This document shows, in pieces, positions 51,561-62,500 of a stretch of DNA of 64,000 nt. The stretch covers positions 35,028,001 through 35,092,000 of the forward strand of contig OX485804.1 of NCBI GenBank assembly GCA_950295325.1, in the 5' to 3' direction. The translations under genes and the position numbers were made by a program. The first letter of the stretch is position 1, and the number at the start of each line of letters is the position of its first letter. This DNA comes from Polytrichum commune. Its lineage: Eukaryota > Streptophyta > Polytrichopsida > Polytrichales > Polytrichaceae. The notes under the pieces are model-generated. The model ran no database searches. It was not told the DNA's origin and saw only the letters and a program-made list of their open reading frames with translations.

Positions 51561-52505
51561 GAAAAACCCCACAACACTGGATCATGTGCAATTTGTGGGT
51601 ACTCACAGGTTGCTCATAATAGTTGGAAAATACACTGATCTGAATCATCAAGTTCGTTTAAATATGCGGCAGAATCAAAATTGTGTGGTCCTTTATCCGG
51701 TCACTCTTTATCATTTGAAGACTAAATTTGGGTGGTATATATATGGCAAGGCATGTAATTTAGAATGGACACCAAAAAGACATGTGTTACAATGAGATTG
51801 GCCTATGTGCTCAGAAAATATTAACCATTAAATAGTGAACACAATTGGGACGGCCTATGCGATCATGTTAACAGTACAAGAATCCTCCCCATAATTTCTT
51901 GTAACTTTTGCATCTCTACTCAGATTCTGAAACTTGAAATGGCAATCTCCACGATTTGCAATTCCTAACTGCCTTATCCCTGAGCTTATCCAACAACCAA
52001 AGATGTCTGTGGAGTTGGAAGTGGCCACATACCTTATATCACAGGCTTGTCCCCAGATTACAGAAGTATACATTCTTTGGGTAGGTAGTTGCAACCTGAC
52101 AAACAAATCACACCTGCTGCTCTCCAGAAGATAATTCACACTAAAGAAAAGCACTATCCAGAAGCAACTTCAAGACAGCAGTTTTTGGTCTGTCAGAGAT
52201 GCCATGTTTGCATCTGATGTGACTGCTCCTTACAACAGGAGCTCAATTATAACATTTAAGAAAAAAATACATAGCTCTACTGTGGATCTGCATGAATTTT
52301 CTTCAAGTGAAACACAACATTCAAAAATGCTGCTCCTGAAGCTCTGATAGTAAAATACATTCTTGACATGTAGATGTGGAGTCTGAAAGAGGGTAGATAC
52401 CTTGATCTAGAGGAAGGTGGGTGGGTACAGGAGCAATTGTATTACTTTACACAAGGGAATGGATAATGAATTGGAAAAGGAAATGCACTGAATGAAAAGC
52501 CCAAA

Positions 52506-55500
52506 CTATCTTTGAATCTTGACTTGCAGCAATTCGGTGAGGCGAGGTCTTCTATACCTCCTCAACATCAAGGACGAGCAAACAACCGAGACCGATGAAG
52601 ATGCCATGGCTGCACCAGCTGCCCAGGGGGGAAGTTGCACACCCAGCGACGGGAACAACACACCAGCTGCAACAGGAATCGCAAGCACGTTGTATCCTAA
52701 AGCAAACAAGTAATTTAATCTGATCCGCGAAAACGTCTTCCGTGACAGATCAATTGCAGTGATCACATCCTCCAAGCTGTTCCTCATCAGCACATAGTCA
52801 GCTGCCTCAATCGCAATGTCCGTGCCTGCACCAATTGCAATACCCACATCGGCTGCTGCTAAGGCTGGGGAGTCGTTCACACCGTCCCCCACCATAGCCA
52901 CCACAGATCCATCAGCCTGCAGTCTTTTGATTGCATCTGCTTTACCCCCTGGCAGAACCTCCGCCAACACTTCATCAATACCCACTTGCTGGGCAACCGA
53001 CCTCGCAGTGCGCCAATTGTCCCCTGTCAACAGAATGCACCGGATGCCCATGCGCTGGAGAGCTTGCACCACAATGGCAGCCTCCTGTTTCAAGGGATCC
53101 GCAACACCCACAACACCTGCAATCGCATTGTCAAAAGCAACCAATATCCCTGTCCCTGCTTGGCTCTCAGTCTCTTGCAAGTACGCTTCAACTTCTTCAG
53201 AAATGGTGATTCCTGAGCCATGCATCAGCTTCCGATTTCCCACCACTACAAAGGTTCCATCCACGTAGCAACGCACACCTTCACCAGGGATGTTTTCAAA
53301 ATTTACAGCACTCTTCATCCAGCTCAGGTCCCGGGTGCCTGGTGCTTGTGCTGATGTAGGAGTTAATGGCTCAGCAAACACCAAATGATTATGTGCATAT
53401 TCCACTAAAGCTTTTGCCAATGGATGCTCACTGCCTGACTCTGCAGACGCCACTACTGTAAGGAAGTCAGCCAAGGGGATTTTGTTGTAGACTTTGTAGT
53501 CCGTAACCGAAGGCTTGCCTTTTGTCAATGTTCCAGTCTTGTCAAAAACCACGGACTGGATTTGGTGTGCGCGTTCTAGAGCATCTCCACCTTTGATTAG
53601 AATGCCATTGGTGGCTCCAATCCCTGTTGCAACCATCACGGCCGTTGGTGTAGCAAGCCCAAGAGCACAAGGGCAGGCTATGACAGTCACAGAAATGGCA
53701 AACATGAGTGCAAGCACAAAGTGGTTCCCATGTGCAGGGAGCCAGCTATCAGGATAAGCTCTGAGATTTCCAGCAATATACCATCCCAAAAAGGTCAGTG
53801 CAGCCATGGACACCACAACTGGAACAAAGATGCTGGCAACATAGTCAGCAAATTTCTGGATAGGAGCCTTGGACATCTGTGCCGTCTCAACCAAATTGAC
53901 AATTTGTGCGAGAGCTGCATCACGACCAACTCGCATGGCCCGGACATTCATGACCCCATTACAATTCATGGTGCCACCAATTACTGAGTCGCCAGTCTCT
54001 TTGGCAACTGGTGCTGCCTCCCCAGTGATCATGCTCTCATTCACATGGCTTTCACCTGAAACGCAAACCCCATCTGCAGGTATCTTCGCCCCAGGAAGCA
54101 CTTTCAAAAGATCACCCCTCTGTATCAGCTGTGCATCAATCTCCCTCTCTGCAATCACTTTGCCAGCAGCGTCTACAGTGAGAAGCAATGCAGTGGTAGG
54201 TGCAAGCTGCAAAAGCTTCCCGATAGCCTCGGAGGTTTTTCCTTTGGCAAGAACCTCCAGGTACTTCCCCAGAAGCACAAATGTGACAAGCATGGCACTC
54301 GTCTCAAAGTATGTCATCAGCTGTATGCCAGTGACTGCCCCATACAAAACAGCACAAACAGAATACACATATGCAGCAGTTGTGCCCAAGGCTACAAGGA
54401 CATCCATGTTGGCAGACTTTCTCCGAAGCGACTTGTATGCTCCAATGTAGAATCGACGGCCAAGGTAAAACTGAACAGGGGTCACAAGAGCCCACTTGAG
54501 CCAATCTGACAACAAGAAGGGTCCGCACCGAATGAGGAGGAGAACCTGCAGACCCCAGATGTGGGGGCAAATGACTCCAATGAACACCACAGGAATGCTG
54601 AATGCACAGCTCCAAAGGAACTGCTGAAACATGTGGTCAACCTCATCAACTTTCCCCTTTTCATTTGATGTATACTGGTTCGACACCATCACCTTAAAAT
54701 CACCTGCTCCTTTGCTCTCAATCTCATCCACTATGGCACGCAGTCCAACCACCTCAGGATCAATCACAACCTCCACCTTCTCAGTAAATGGGTCAATTGT
54801 GAATTCTTTCACACCCACCACCCCTCTCAGCACCGCTTCCACATTTTGCTTCTCTGAAACAGTGTACATACCTGAAACAAGAAACTTAATCTTATCCCTC
54901 TGCCCACTCTCCACGAGCGTAGCATCAAACCCTGCATCTTCAATTGCAGTTATCACGTCCTGGCGATTCAAAACCGTTGGGTCATACTCAACCTCACCAA
55001 TTTCCGTAACAAGAGCAACGGATGCTCGAATGACACCCTTCAAGTCTCTGAGTACGCCTTCCACGGAGCTAACACAAGCTGCACATGTCATCCCTTGAAT
55101 TCGAAACTGGCCAATGATGGATGCTACTTTGACATCACTGTTTCCATCCACATCCAAGGTATGGACATCTGTAACACTGACAACCTCGGCATCAAATCCT
55201 GCATCGTCAATAGCTTCCACAATGTCCTCTTCCTTCACAAACGACTCGAAGACAACAAAAGCACGATTCTGTAATAAGGCCACCGTTGCGGATTCCACTC
55301 CATCTAGGCGCAAGAGAGCACTCTCCACTGCACTGGAGCATGCTGCACATGTCATACCCATCACTTTGACATCCATTTTCTTCTTCGTTGCTGCTGCTGC
55401 CTCCTCATGTCGGACATCGCTGTGACCATCAATCGCCCCTTTCAAGAGTGGCAAGCTCTCAAAATCGCCTGCAACACCCTCGCTAGGAAAAGAGTCCAGG

Positions 55501-55532
55501 CTCGTCAGCTGCAAATCCCTAGCGAGAGCCAT
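52506..55532 (-). CDS. Copper-transporting P1B-type ATPase, RAN1/HMA7-HMA5 family (intronless)
   Basis: This 1008-residue protein is encoded in one uninterrupted frame, ending in TGA at 52506-52508. I place the start at the ATG 55532-55530, because the nine codons upstream lack an ATG and a stop closes the frame. It pumps Cu(I) across a membrane using ATP. Domains are: HMA domain 1 with GMTCAAC (59-65), HMA domain 2 with GMTCAAC (147-153), a third HMA fold without Cys (about 215-285), then eight membrane segments from about 305. Catalytic motifs are TGEA (503-506), the transport site CPC (620-622), DKTGT with the phosphorylated Asp 664, SEHPLA (701-706), TGDNW (836-840) and GDGVND (882-887). 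The IB-1 copper signature is complete in membrane segments 7 and 8 (N940, Y947, N948, P953 and M976-A977 followed by serines). All key residues are intact and length is normal. RAN1 supplies copper to ethylene receptors in endomembranes, and HMA5 exports copper from root cells. This sequence has traits of both, so I do not assign a symbol. The absence of introns is unusual. Confidence 0.95.
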   Translation of the reverse strand: MALARDLQLTSLDSFPSEGVAGDFESLPLLKGAIDGHSDVRHEEAAAATKKKMDVKVMGMTCAACSSAVESALLRLDGVESATVALLQNRAFVVFESFVKEEDIVEAIDDAGFDAEVVSVTDVHTLDVDGNSDVKVASIIGQFRIQGMTCAACVSSVEGVLRDLKGVIRASVALVTEIGEVEYDPTVLNRQDVITAIEDAGFDATLVESGQRDKIKFLVSGMYTVSEKQNVEAVLRGVVGVKEFTIDPFTEKVEVVIDPEVVGLRAIVDEIESKGAGDFKVMVSNQYTSNEKGKVDEVDHMFQQFLWSCAFSIPVVFIGVICPHIWGLQVLLLIRCGPFLLSDWLKWALVTPVQFYLGRRFYIGAYKSLRRKSANMDVLVALGTTAAYVYSVCAVLYGAVTGIQLMTYFETSAMLVTFVLLGKYLEVLAKGKTSEAIGKLLQLAPTTALLLTVDAAGKVIAEREIDAQLIQRGDLLKVLPGAKIPADGVCVSGESHVNESMITGEAAPVAKETGDSVIGGTMNCNGVMNVRAMRVGRDAALAQIVNLVETAQMSKAPIQKFADYVASIFVPVVVSMAALTFLGWYIAGNLRAYPDSWLPAHGNHFVLALMFAISVTVIACPCALGLATPTAVMVATGIGATNGILIKGGDALERAHQIQSVVFDKTGTLTKGKPSVTDYKVYNKIPLADFLTVVASAESGSEHPLAKALVEYAHNHLVFAEPLTPTSAQAPGTRDLSWMKSAVNFENIPGEGVRCYVDGTFVVVGNRKLMHGSGITISEEVEAYLQETESQAGTGILVAFDNAIAGVVGVADPLKQEAAIVVQALQRMGIRCILLTGDNWRTARSVAQQVGIDEVLAEVLPGGKADAIKRLQADGSVVAMVGDGVNDSPALAAADVGIAIGAGTDIAIEAADYVLMRNSLEDVITAIDLSRKTFSRIRLNYLFALGYNVLAIPVAAGVLFPSLGVQLPPWAAGAAMASSSVSVVCSSLMLRRYRRPRLTELLQVKIQR

Positions 55533-56760
55533 CCTGACAAAGTCTCCTTCCACTCGCACAATCCAATTTCGATGATGCCAGACGAGTAGCTATTGAACTG
55601 GTTCAGAACAAACTGATGGTGCCAATTCTGGTTAATGCAACAAGTGCTTGAAGTATATAATGAAAAAGGATCCAGAAATGGTCCCACAGGCAGGCGAGCT
55701 ACAAATGGCAGTTTTGGTACTCAAAACTTGATGATCTCACCCCCAAAGGCCAAAAATCCCTCTCAGTAAAGTAAACTGCTCTCCAAGGTTAAAAGAAAGC
55801 GCCAAGAGCAGCTAATGACCAGATTAATCCCTCAACACTCAAATCGATTACAAATCGATTACAAATGGCAGTTCTGGCACCACAAACCTCGATGGTCTCA
55901 CCCCCGACATCATCACAAAACTTAAAACTCTAAAGGATGAAAATCCTGTTACTAAAGTAAACTGCTGCTCCCGGGCAAGAGACTCAGGCGTCCCGTCCAA
56001 CGTTAAAAGAAAGCGCCAAAAGCAGCGATAACCAGATAAAAACTCTCAACATCAAAATCAATTACATATCTCCAAGATTACTCCCGATCCAGATCCAAAC
56101 CCACCTCTACATTTCAATCCACCTCGCCAACACCACCAGCGGGCTCCACCGCCTGCCCTTCATCAACTCAAAACCCTAAGCCATTCATTATTCCACCAAT
56201 CCTCCCAGAAAACCCTAGCGCCTCCTCCTCCTCATCACTCTCGAGCCCTGCCTGCCTGCCTGCCCGCCCGCCCGCCCGACCGCCACACGCACTTTCCCAA
56301 GCGATTACCAAAAAATTCAAAATCCTCCTCCTTCCTCTTCCTCCTCCTCTAATCCCGCCAATCGAGTCCTCCTTTCGAAGGGGAAACTGTCTTGCCTCAC
56401 AACCTAAAGCTTACTTGGGGCAACCGATATGAAGAAGGTTGCTAATGCGGCGTGGTCTGTTGCGGGTCGAGTTAGAGGAGGTTAAGGTCAACGTGGTGAT
56501 TATTGGAAAGCGGAAATCCGTTGGAGGTGCGATTGCTTAATGACGATAATGCTGCTGCAGCATAATCTATGGCAACAACGATGAGAATAAGCATGAAATT
56601 GAGCATGGGCACCGTGCCTTTCCGCTCTCTGGGTGCGCGTTTGACCGGATGAATCTCGTGACGCGATAGCTTTAAGTAGAAGAAGAGAGAAGAAGCACGA
56701 GAGGAGAAGCTCCCGGACCGGACGCGAGCCCCCTTCGCGGGAGGCTTCTTCTTCCCCTCG
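55533..56760 (-). promoter_or_regulatory. Upstream / 5' leader region of the copper ATPase gene
   Basis: The 1.2 kb before the ATG is less AT-rich than the intergenic DNA. It carries CTCCTC/CCTCCT-rich simple sequence and a CCTGCC/CCCGCC run (about 56245-56280), typical of plant leaders and promoters on the template side. A GC-rich end at about 56690-56770 marks the border with AT-rich repeats. It contains the tandem duplication listed separately. No clear TATA box or copper-response GTAC cluster stood out. A non-coding leader intron cannot be excluded. Confidence 0.45.
55700..56062. repeat. Tandem duplication within the ATPase upstream region
   Basis: Unit 1 (about 55700-55860) and unit 2 (about 55861-56062) share ACAAATGGCAGTT.TGG, GATG(A/G)TCTCACCCCC, TAAAGTAAACTGCT, GTTAAAAGAAAGCGCCAA and CTCAACA in the same order. 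Unit 2 is longer by a 35-40 bp insertion. A CAAATCGATTA motif is directly repeated at the junction. Confidence 0.75.
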
Positions 56761-56769
56761 GCGACACGT

Positions 56770-59144
56770 GCCTAATTCGGTTACTTATGGTCTCAATTCG
56801 GACACCCATTTTTGAGTGGTCAGCTGTATATGGTTTGGTGTGGCTCCAACAACGGATACCAAAAAGACATGTGTTTAAAAGAGATTGGACTGCGTGCTCA
56901 AAATATGGTACTTCTTCAATAATAGTCAACATAAGTGAGGGGGACAATAAATACAGTAGGGAGAATCAACCACTGGTTACATATGAACTAAGTTATCATT
57001 CTCCCTCTTCAGTATGACACGTTTGGGAACACACAAAAAAAAAGTCGTATTATCGAGGTGTCGTCGTTTCATTAATATGACAAATGGCGTAAAGTTGTCA
57101 TATTGTTGAGGGAATACGAAAACATAAGTGATATGAGCTTTAAAATATATACAACGAGTTTAAGCAATATAGATGGTATGAAAGAATAACTTATAACTCC
57201 AAACAAATACAAATATTCTCAAGAACTCTTGAAATAGGAGTCCAAAGATCTATGGTGTTGCCTACCCGAGTTAGCAACTGTCATCTTATCTAAATTCCCT
57301 GCTCACTTTTGAAAACTAATAAATTCATAAACACCAAAATATAAAGAGTTATATGATAAGAAACTAAACAACAAAGATGGGGCCATTCACGATTGGGGTA
57401 CTACTTTTGGGACAAAGGAATTAAGGACTATGTCGCATTGGATCTCGGCGTTTATTATGATTTATTATTATTTGATCAATAATTTTTAAATAAATAAGTA
57501 GATATGTCATAGGACTTATCAAGAAAAATATTATTTATTATTAAATATTCACCAATAATAGATAAATCCTTTATGAAATGAGTAGATAGGTCATAGGACT
57601 TGTTTGGGCCACATCAATAGCAATTTCATTACTGAAGTGTACATCGGAGGTGAATTATTTTTTATTTTCCATCCTAGTACCTTGGTGTAAGTGTCATGTG
57701 TCCATACATATAATTTTTTATGTCCAATTCTAATACTAAATGTTCCTTTTTCATGTAGCCATGTTATTGTGTATTGTTGGCCATGTGTTGGTGTCATTTG
57801 TAAAACTATACAATCAATGTGTGATACATTTTTAGTTCTATTGGTACACAATTGAACGATAATCGTGAGGAAAAAAATTGGGATCATTTCAAATAATTTT
57901 TGTTGTCCTTTTCATTCCTTGATCCTAAGGTCAACAATTTTGACAACACTCATGGAAGCCAGTTAAGGAATCAAAATGATGTCTTAGATAACCCTATTCC
58001 TTGTAAATCAACTTTGTCGGTGTACTCAACATGGAATATTAAATGTAGGTATGATCCAAAATATGCTCCACAATACAAATCTAAGCACACCAACTATGTA
58101 AAGTTATCTAATTTAGTCCTTTAACCGTTAGACACCCAAAAGTAGTACCCCGACCGTGAATGCCCCCTGATGCATGACGTTTAGCATCACTAAGCTTTAC
58201 TGTAGGTTGAGCAACATCATCCATGTCCATTCTACACTAGTAACCCTAATACTCGTTAAGTTCCCAATGGTAAGTGAAGTTCCCAAGTAGTTCCCAAGTA
58301 AAAATGGATGACGTATTTTAGATGTACATAACATAGAGGACAAGGATTTTAGCATAAACTACCTCTTTAATATGACAAAACAGAGATTCTAAATGTCGCA
58401 TTAGCAAGTGTCATAGTCGTATAAAAGAGGGAGTTTTGAACTAAAAAGTTTGGTCTTGCAAGAATGTGTCATAATATCGAGGGTGTCATATAAACGAGTG
58501 TCGTATTAATGAGGTTAGGTTGTAGTTGAGTTTGAGAAATAATTGGTTGAAGTTCAAGACTTTAGAAAAATTACTGATCATTTTTGAGAAATCTATAGAG
58601 TATACCTCAAAATGATTAGCGAGCAATCAAAAGGTGTCAACACGTAACCAATTGGACTTGGAAACACTAGGATCTTGATTGATTATGCCCAACTTTGTCC
58701 CCGGACATTTGGGGGGGGGGGGAACCATATGACCATTCAATGAGCAAGAGAATCTTCACATTTGATGATGAATAAGATATTCATACAAGGTTTGGAAATC
58801 ATGAGGAAATTGACTACGATCTCAATTTATGTTTGCTAATCAACTTGTACCAATTGCATGTTTCATACTACCCTAAGAGAAGTGGGCTACACTAATTATC
58901 CCAATTAGTGTGTGTTGTTACTATTCACAGTTACACATTGCTATAACTATTTAATGGGAATGTAATATTTTACCAAGCATAGACACGTATGTTGTATGGT
59001 GTCTGAACAACCCATTGAACTTTTGTTAGGTAACATATAAAATTATGGGTAAGATGCTATTGCATTGCACAACTCCAAATAGTAACAAACATTACTTGTG
59101 ATAATCGTTGTAGTTATATTAAAAATTGACCATTTAAGACACAT
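56770..59144. other. Gene-free AT-rich interval with a dispersed-repeat copy
   Basis: About 56780-56930 carries family motifs (GGTGTGGCTCCAACAA, AAGACATGTGTTTAAAAGAG, GATTGGACT) in minus orientation. It begins immediately after the GC-rich leader ends. The rest has short unrelated frames and a poly-G tract at about 58709-58721. Confidence 0.5.
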
Positions 59145-59590
59145 CTACCTTACATGAGGGGTCGTGCCTAGACACCCATCTCATTGAGTTGGGCCCCTAC
59201 CAGTCTCACCCAAGGTGGAAACGCACACAATTCCAACTTAGTATAAGAAGCCATGAAGTAGTTTAGAGGAACCATAACAATATTCAATTGCTATCAACCG
59301 TTCCGTTCTAAGAATATAAGTAACATGCTTCACCTGAGTTTTGCAACATGTACATGCTAATGCAATGGTATGTTATGAGAATATATAAGGCATAATTATG
59401 AATAGAATCTAGCTCGTTCCCGATCCCCACCCAATGTATAGACTCGACTGAATAATGTTATGACCCAGTTGAGAAATATAAACCATAAACCTATGAGAGT
59501 CACAATCTACTACACCCTCTTTATAGGGTGATAGTGGTAGGGGCCCAACTCAAAGGGATGGGTGTTTAGCCTTGGCCTCCTTAAGGTAGG
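59145..59590. mobile_element. Foldback MITE with about 67-bp terminal inverted repeats
   Basis: The left end CTACCTTACATGAGG...CACCCATCTC...GAGTTGGGCCCCTACCA is mirrored at the right end (59526-59590), whose reverse complement reads CTACCTTAAGGAGG...CACCCATCCC...GAGTTGGGCCCCTACCA. The unit is about 446 bp and the interior non-coding. No clear target duplication. Confidence 0.65.
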
Positions 59591-62500
59591 ATGATAATGC
59601 CTAAGACATGCCTTATTTGGTTACTTTTTGTTATTTGCTATCTTAGGATGGATTCACATTAGGATCCAGTCATAAACAACCCTTAATGGACCTTATTGTT
59701 GCACTCAAGATTGGACCCAAGCTCGGATATTGATAATACTAGAAGAAATGGGAAAGGATTCTTTTATTCTTTGTTGGGACCGCCAAGGTTTGACAAGAAA
59801 ATAATGTCACATTAGTATCACTTCATTTTCTACATTCCGTGGACATGGATCCTAGTGTCACCTCCTAACGTCCAATTGTTTGCTCTCGACTAATAAGATT
59901 GCAGTTTCTTTGATCTTGTACTCTAGTGTAAACCAAAACCCTCGTCATATACTACACTAAATATTAAATTTAGTGTCAGGTGGCATTTTATGTCATTGTG
60001 GTGGTTTTTCTAATGACACATCTTATGAATAATTTTACATATACTATCATCCAAACGTACTTTTAGCTCATCCACTTGTGGTTTATTTTGCATCCTAACA
60101 TTTACGTGATGAAACATCATCATGGATGATAGAAATTCCCATGAAAAATAACAGTTTAATAGGTGACAATAATAGTAACATTGTAAATCTATAATGCCCC
60201 AATTTATTTATGAAAAATAAAACTAACATTAAGTTTACATTTTGTGTTGGTGACATTACACGGGTGGTTTACAATTAGTATTGAGCAAGACAAATATAAT
60301 TGTTGACACCAAATACAATACCTAGTGTAGTCCTCCTCTCCTTGACACACCTCCTTATCCCACTCATCTCCTAGAGTGGAGTAAAGGCCCTTGACAAAAA
60401 CAAAGTCCTTCATAACCTATTGGCACATTATAACATGTGAACACTCCTTGGGGTTTTTTTTTTTCTTCTCCGGGCGGGCCATTTCCAATGTGTAACACTT
60501 GTTGCCAATGCTTTAGGCCCAACGAGGCCCTCTAATCATGGTTTTTGGAAACAAATACCCTCCCAAAAACGTCCTTATTTGCATAACACCCTCGGGCTCA
60601 AGTCTTATCTAAGTTACCAACTCGGTCACTTGCAATAAGTTGGTTGAATGACGAGAATGGTACATGAGTAGGGTCCCAAGGGAAAAGTCTTGTGACACAT
60701 GCCGTGTGGGTGATAATACAATATTTATTTATTTATTTTTGGTGCAAATCGAAAATTCAATCGCAAGAATGGAACCAAAATACAGCCACCTTGTGAGAAC
60801 TGGCGCAAACCGAGGGGAAATCGAGAAATAATGCTCATATGGGGCTTGGCCTTCCAAGTGACCACTAAGTTACTCTGGATCATAATAAGACCTTTGGCCC
60901 CCCGAGTCGAATCGATAGAAATGCTTAAAACTTTTGAGTAGCATGGATATTTGAAACTTGCGTGTTAGTCTAGTGGGACCTATTTAACTATGAATTAACA
61001 AGAAGCTCAAGACTAACATGGTTTTACACACTATTTGTCATGAAACAAAATCTACTTCCAACCAAAGAAACTAAGTGATCTTAGGTTCGGTTATATTAGG
61101 GTCCAAGACTCCCAAAATCGACTTAAGAATCGAGTGACTTATTGGTTGAGAGCAACATTTTGCAGCCAAGGAGTTTACGATGGGGTTTGAATCCAAGATA
61201 CGAAGAAATAAAGTGGTGGGAATGCAGCACAACATTACCACTGATTCTTTGTGATCTTTACTCAAAATATTACTTGTCCTAGTTTAGGCAAACAATCTTC
61301 AAACTTGGATCCAATCTTGAGTTTGAAACTGATGTTGTGGACCTCAAGTTTCATAGACTAAACTCTAATATCAACCCACCCATAGAGTTGTATACTAACA
61401 TTGACAAGTTTGGGGTAATTTGGGGGGAGTTGACGGCGTAAACCTCAAACTAGTGCATCTTACAACCAAGTACCTTATCTTTCTATAACACTTTGTTGGG
61501 TACATTTTGATGTACAAGAGCATTCAATACATGTCAAGAATCATTGTGAATTTGTGCCAACCCCGACACACATTGTCACGGACAAGGGGCTTGAAATGCC
61601 TTTGGAGAGGCCACTCCCTAAAATACCCACTAATCACACAAATCTATTCACAACCCTCCCATTAATCGTCTGCAAAAATACATTGAAAAGGAGCGTAACA
61701 TTTTTTTAGGTGCATTGTTCACTCTCTTTAATATTCACATTTAGGTGACAAATTATTGTTGGGACTACCTCATTGAATTGTTATATAGAGTTGTTGTGAT
61801 TAAAGAACGATTCAAGAGGTTTGGTTTAATTATATATATATGCTTCTTCATATTCATGCGACATCCATAACATTATTCGGCTTAGGCATGGCATTTTGTG
61901 GGCCATGCCTAAGATTCTCAAATATTCGGTGAGTTTCACTGCGTAGTGTCATGGCCCTTTATTGTCCAAAGGACTTCTAAATCTCCTTTTGAAAGTAAGT
62001 GCCACCATGGTGACAAAGGTAGCTTGGGTTGAACATTTCCACAAACCCCAAAGGAGGGAAGGGGGATTGACGGCCAAATATTTGTTGCTTTGTGCTTGTA
62101 TAAGAGAGGTTCTTCTATTCTTTGACAATAGATTGCGGCTACATTGTTGAACAATGTTGTGAGGTTCGATCATTGTTAAAAGAAAAACAAATTAAGGAAG
62201 AGAAAATAAATCCTTTAGTAATTATAAGCAACATGATGTGTACATTGTAATCGTGGGAATATCAAACTCGTCATGTGCCAACTTGTCTTGCTTGAATACA
62301 TGCATACATCATTAACTTTCTCCAATATGATCAAAATATTCTATGAAACTTACAATTACATGACGAACTATCGGTGGGTGTAGCACAATCAAAAAATTTG
62401 TCCATTGCAAGGATATGTTGTAACTTGGCCATTATGACTTGTGGCAAGAAAATGCATAAATAAATTATTTCGGTTATGAATTGTAAGTCTTTGTTTACTC

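Noticed and set aside
52519-55425. Many plus-strand frames of 60-193 codons opposite the copper ATPase
   Set aside because: They are antisense shadows of a strongly conserved coding sequence and match no family.
57591-58124. Two frames (98 and 74 codons) on opposite strands
   Set aside because: No motif or family resemblance, and the neighbourhood is AT-rich repeat DNA.
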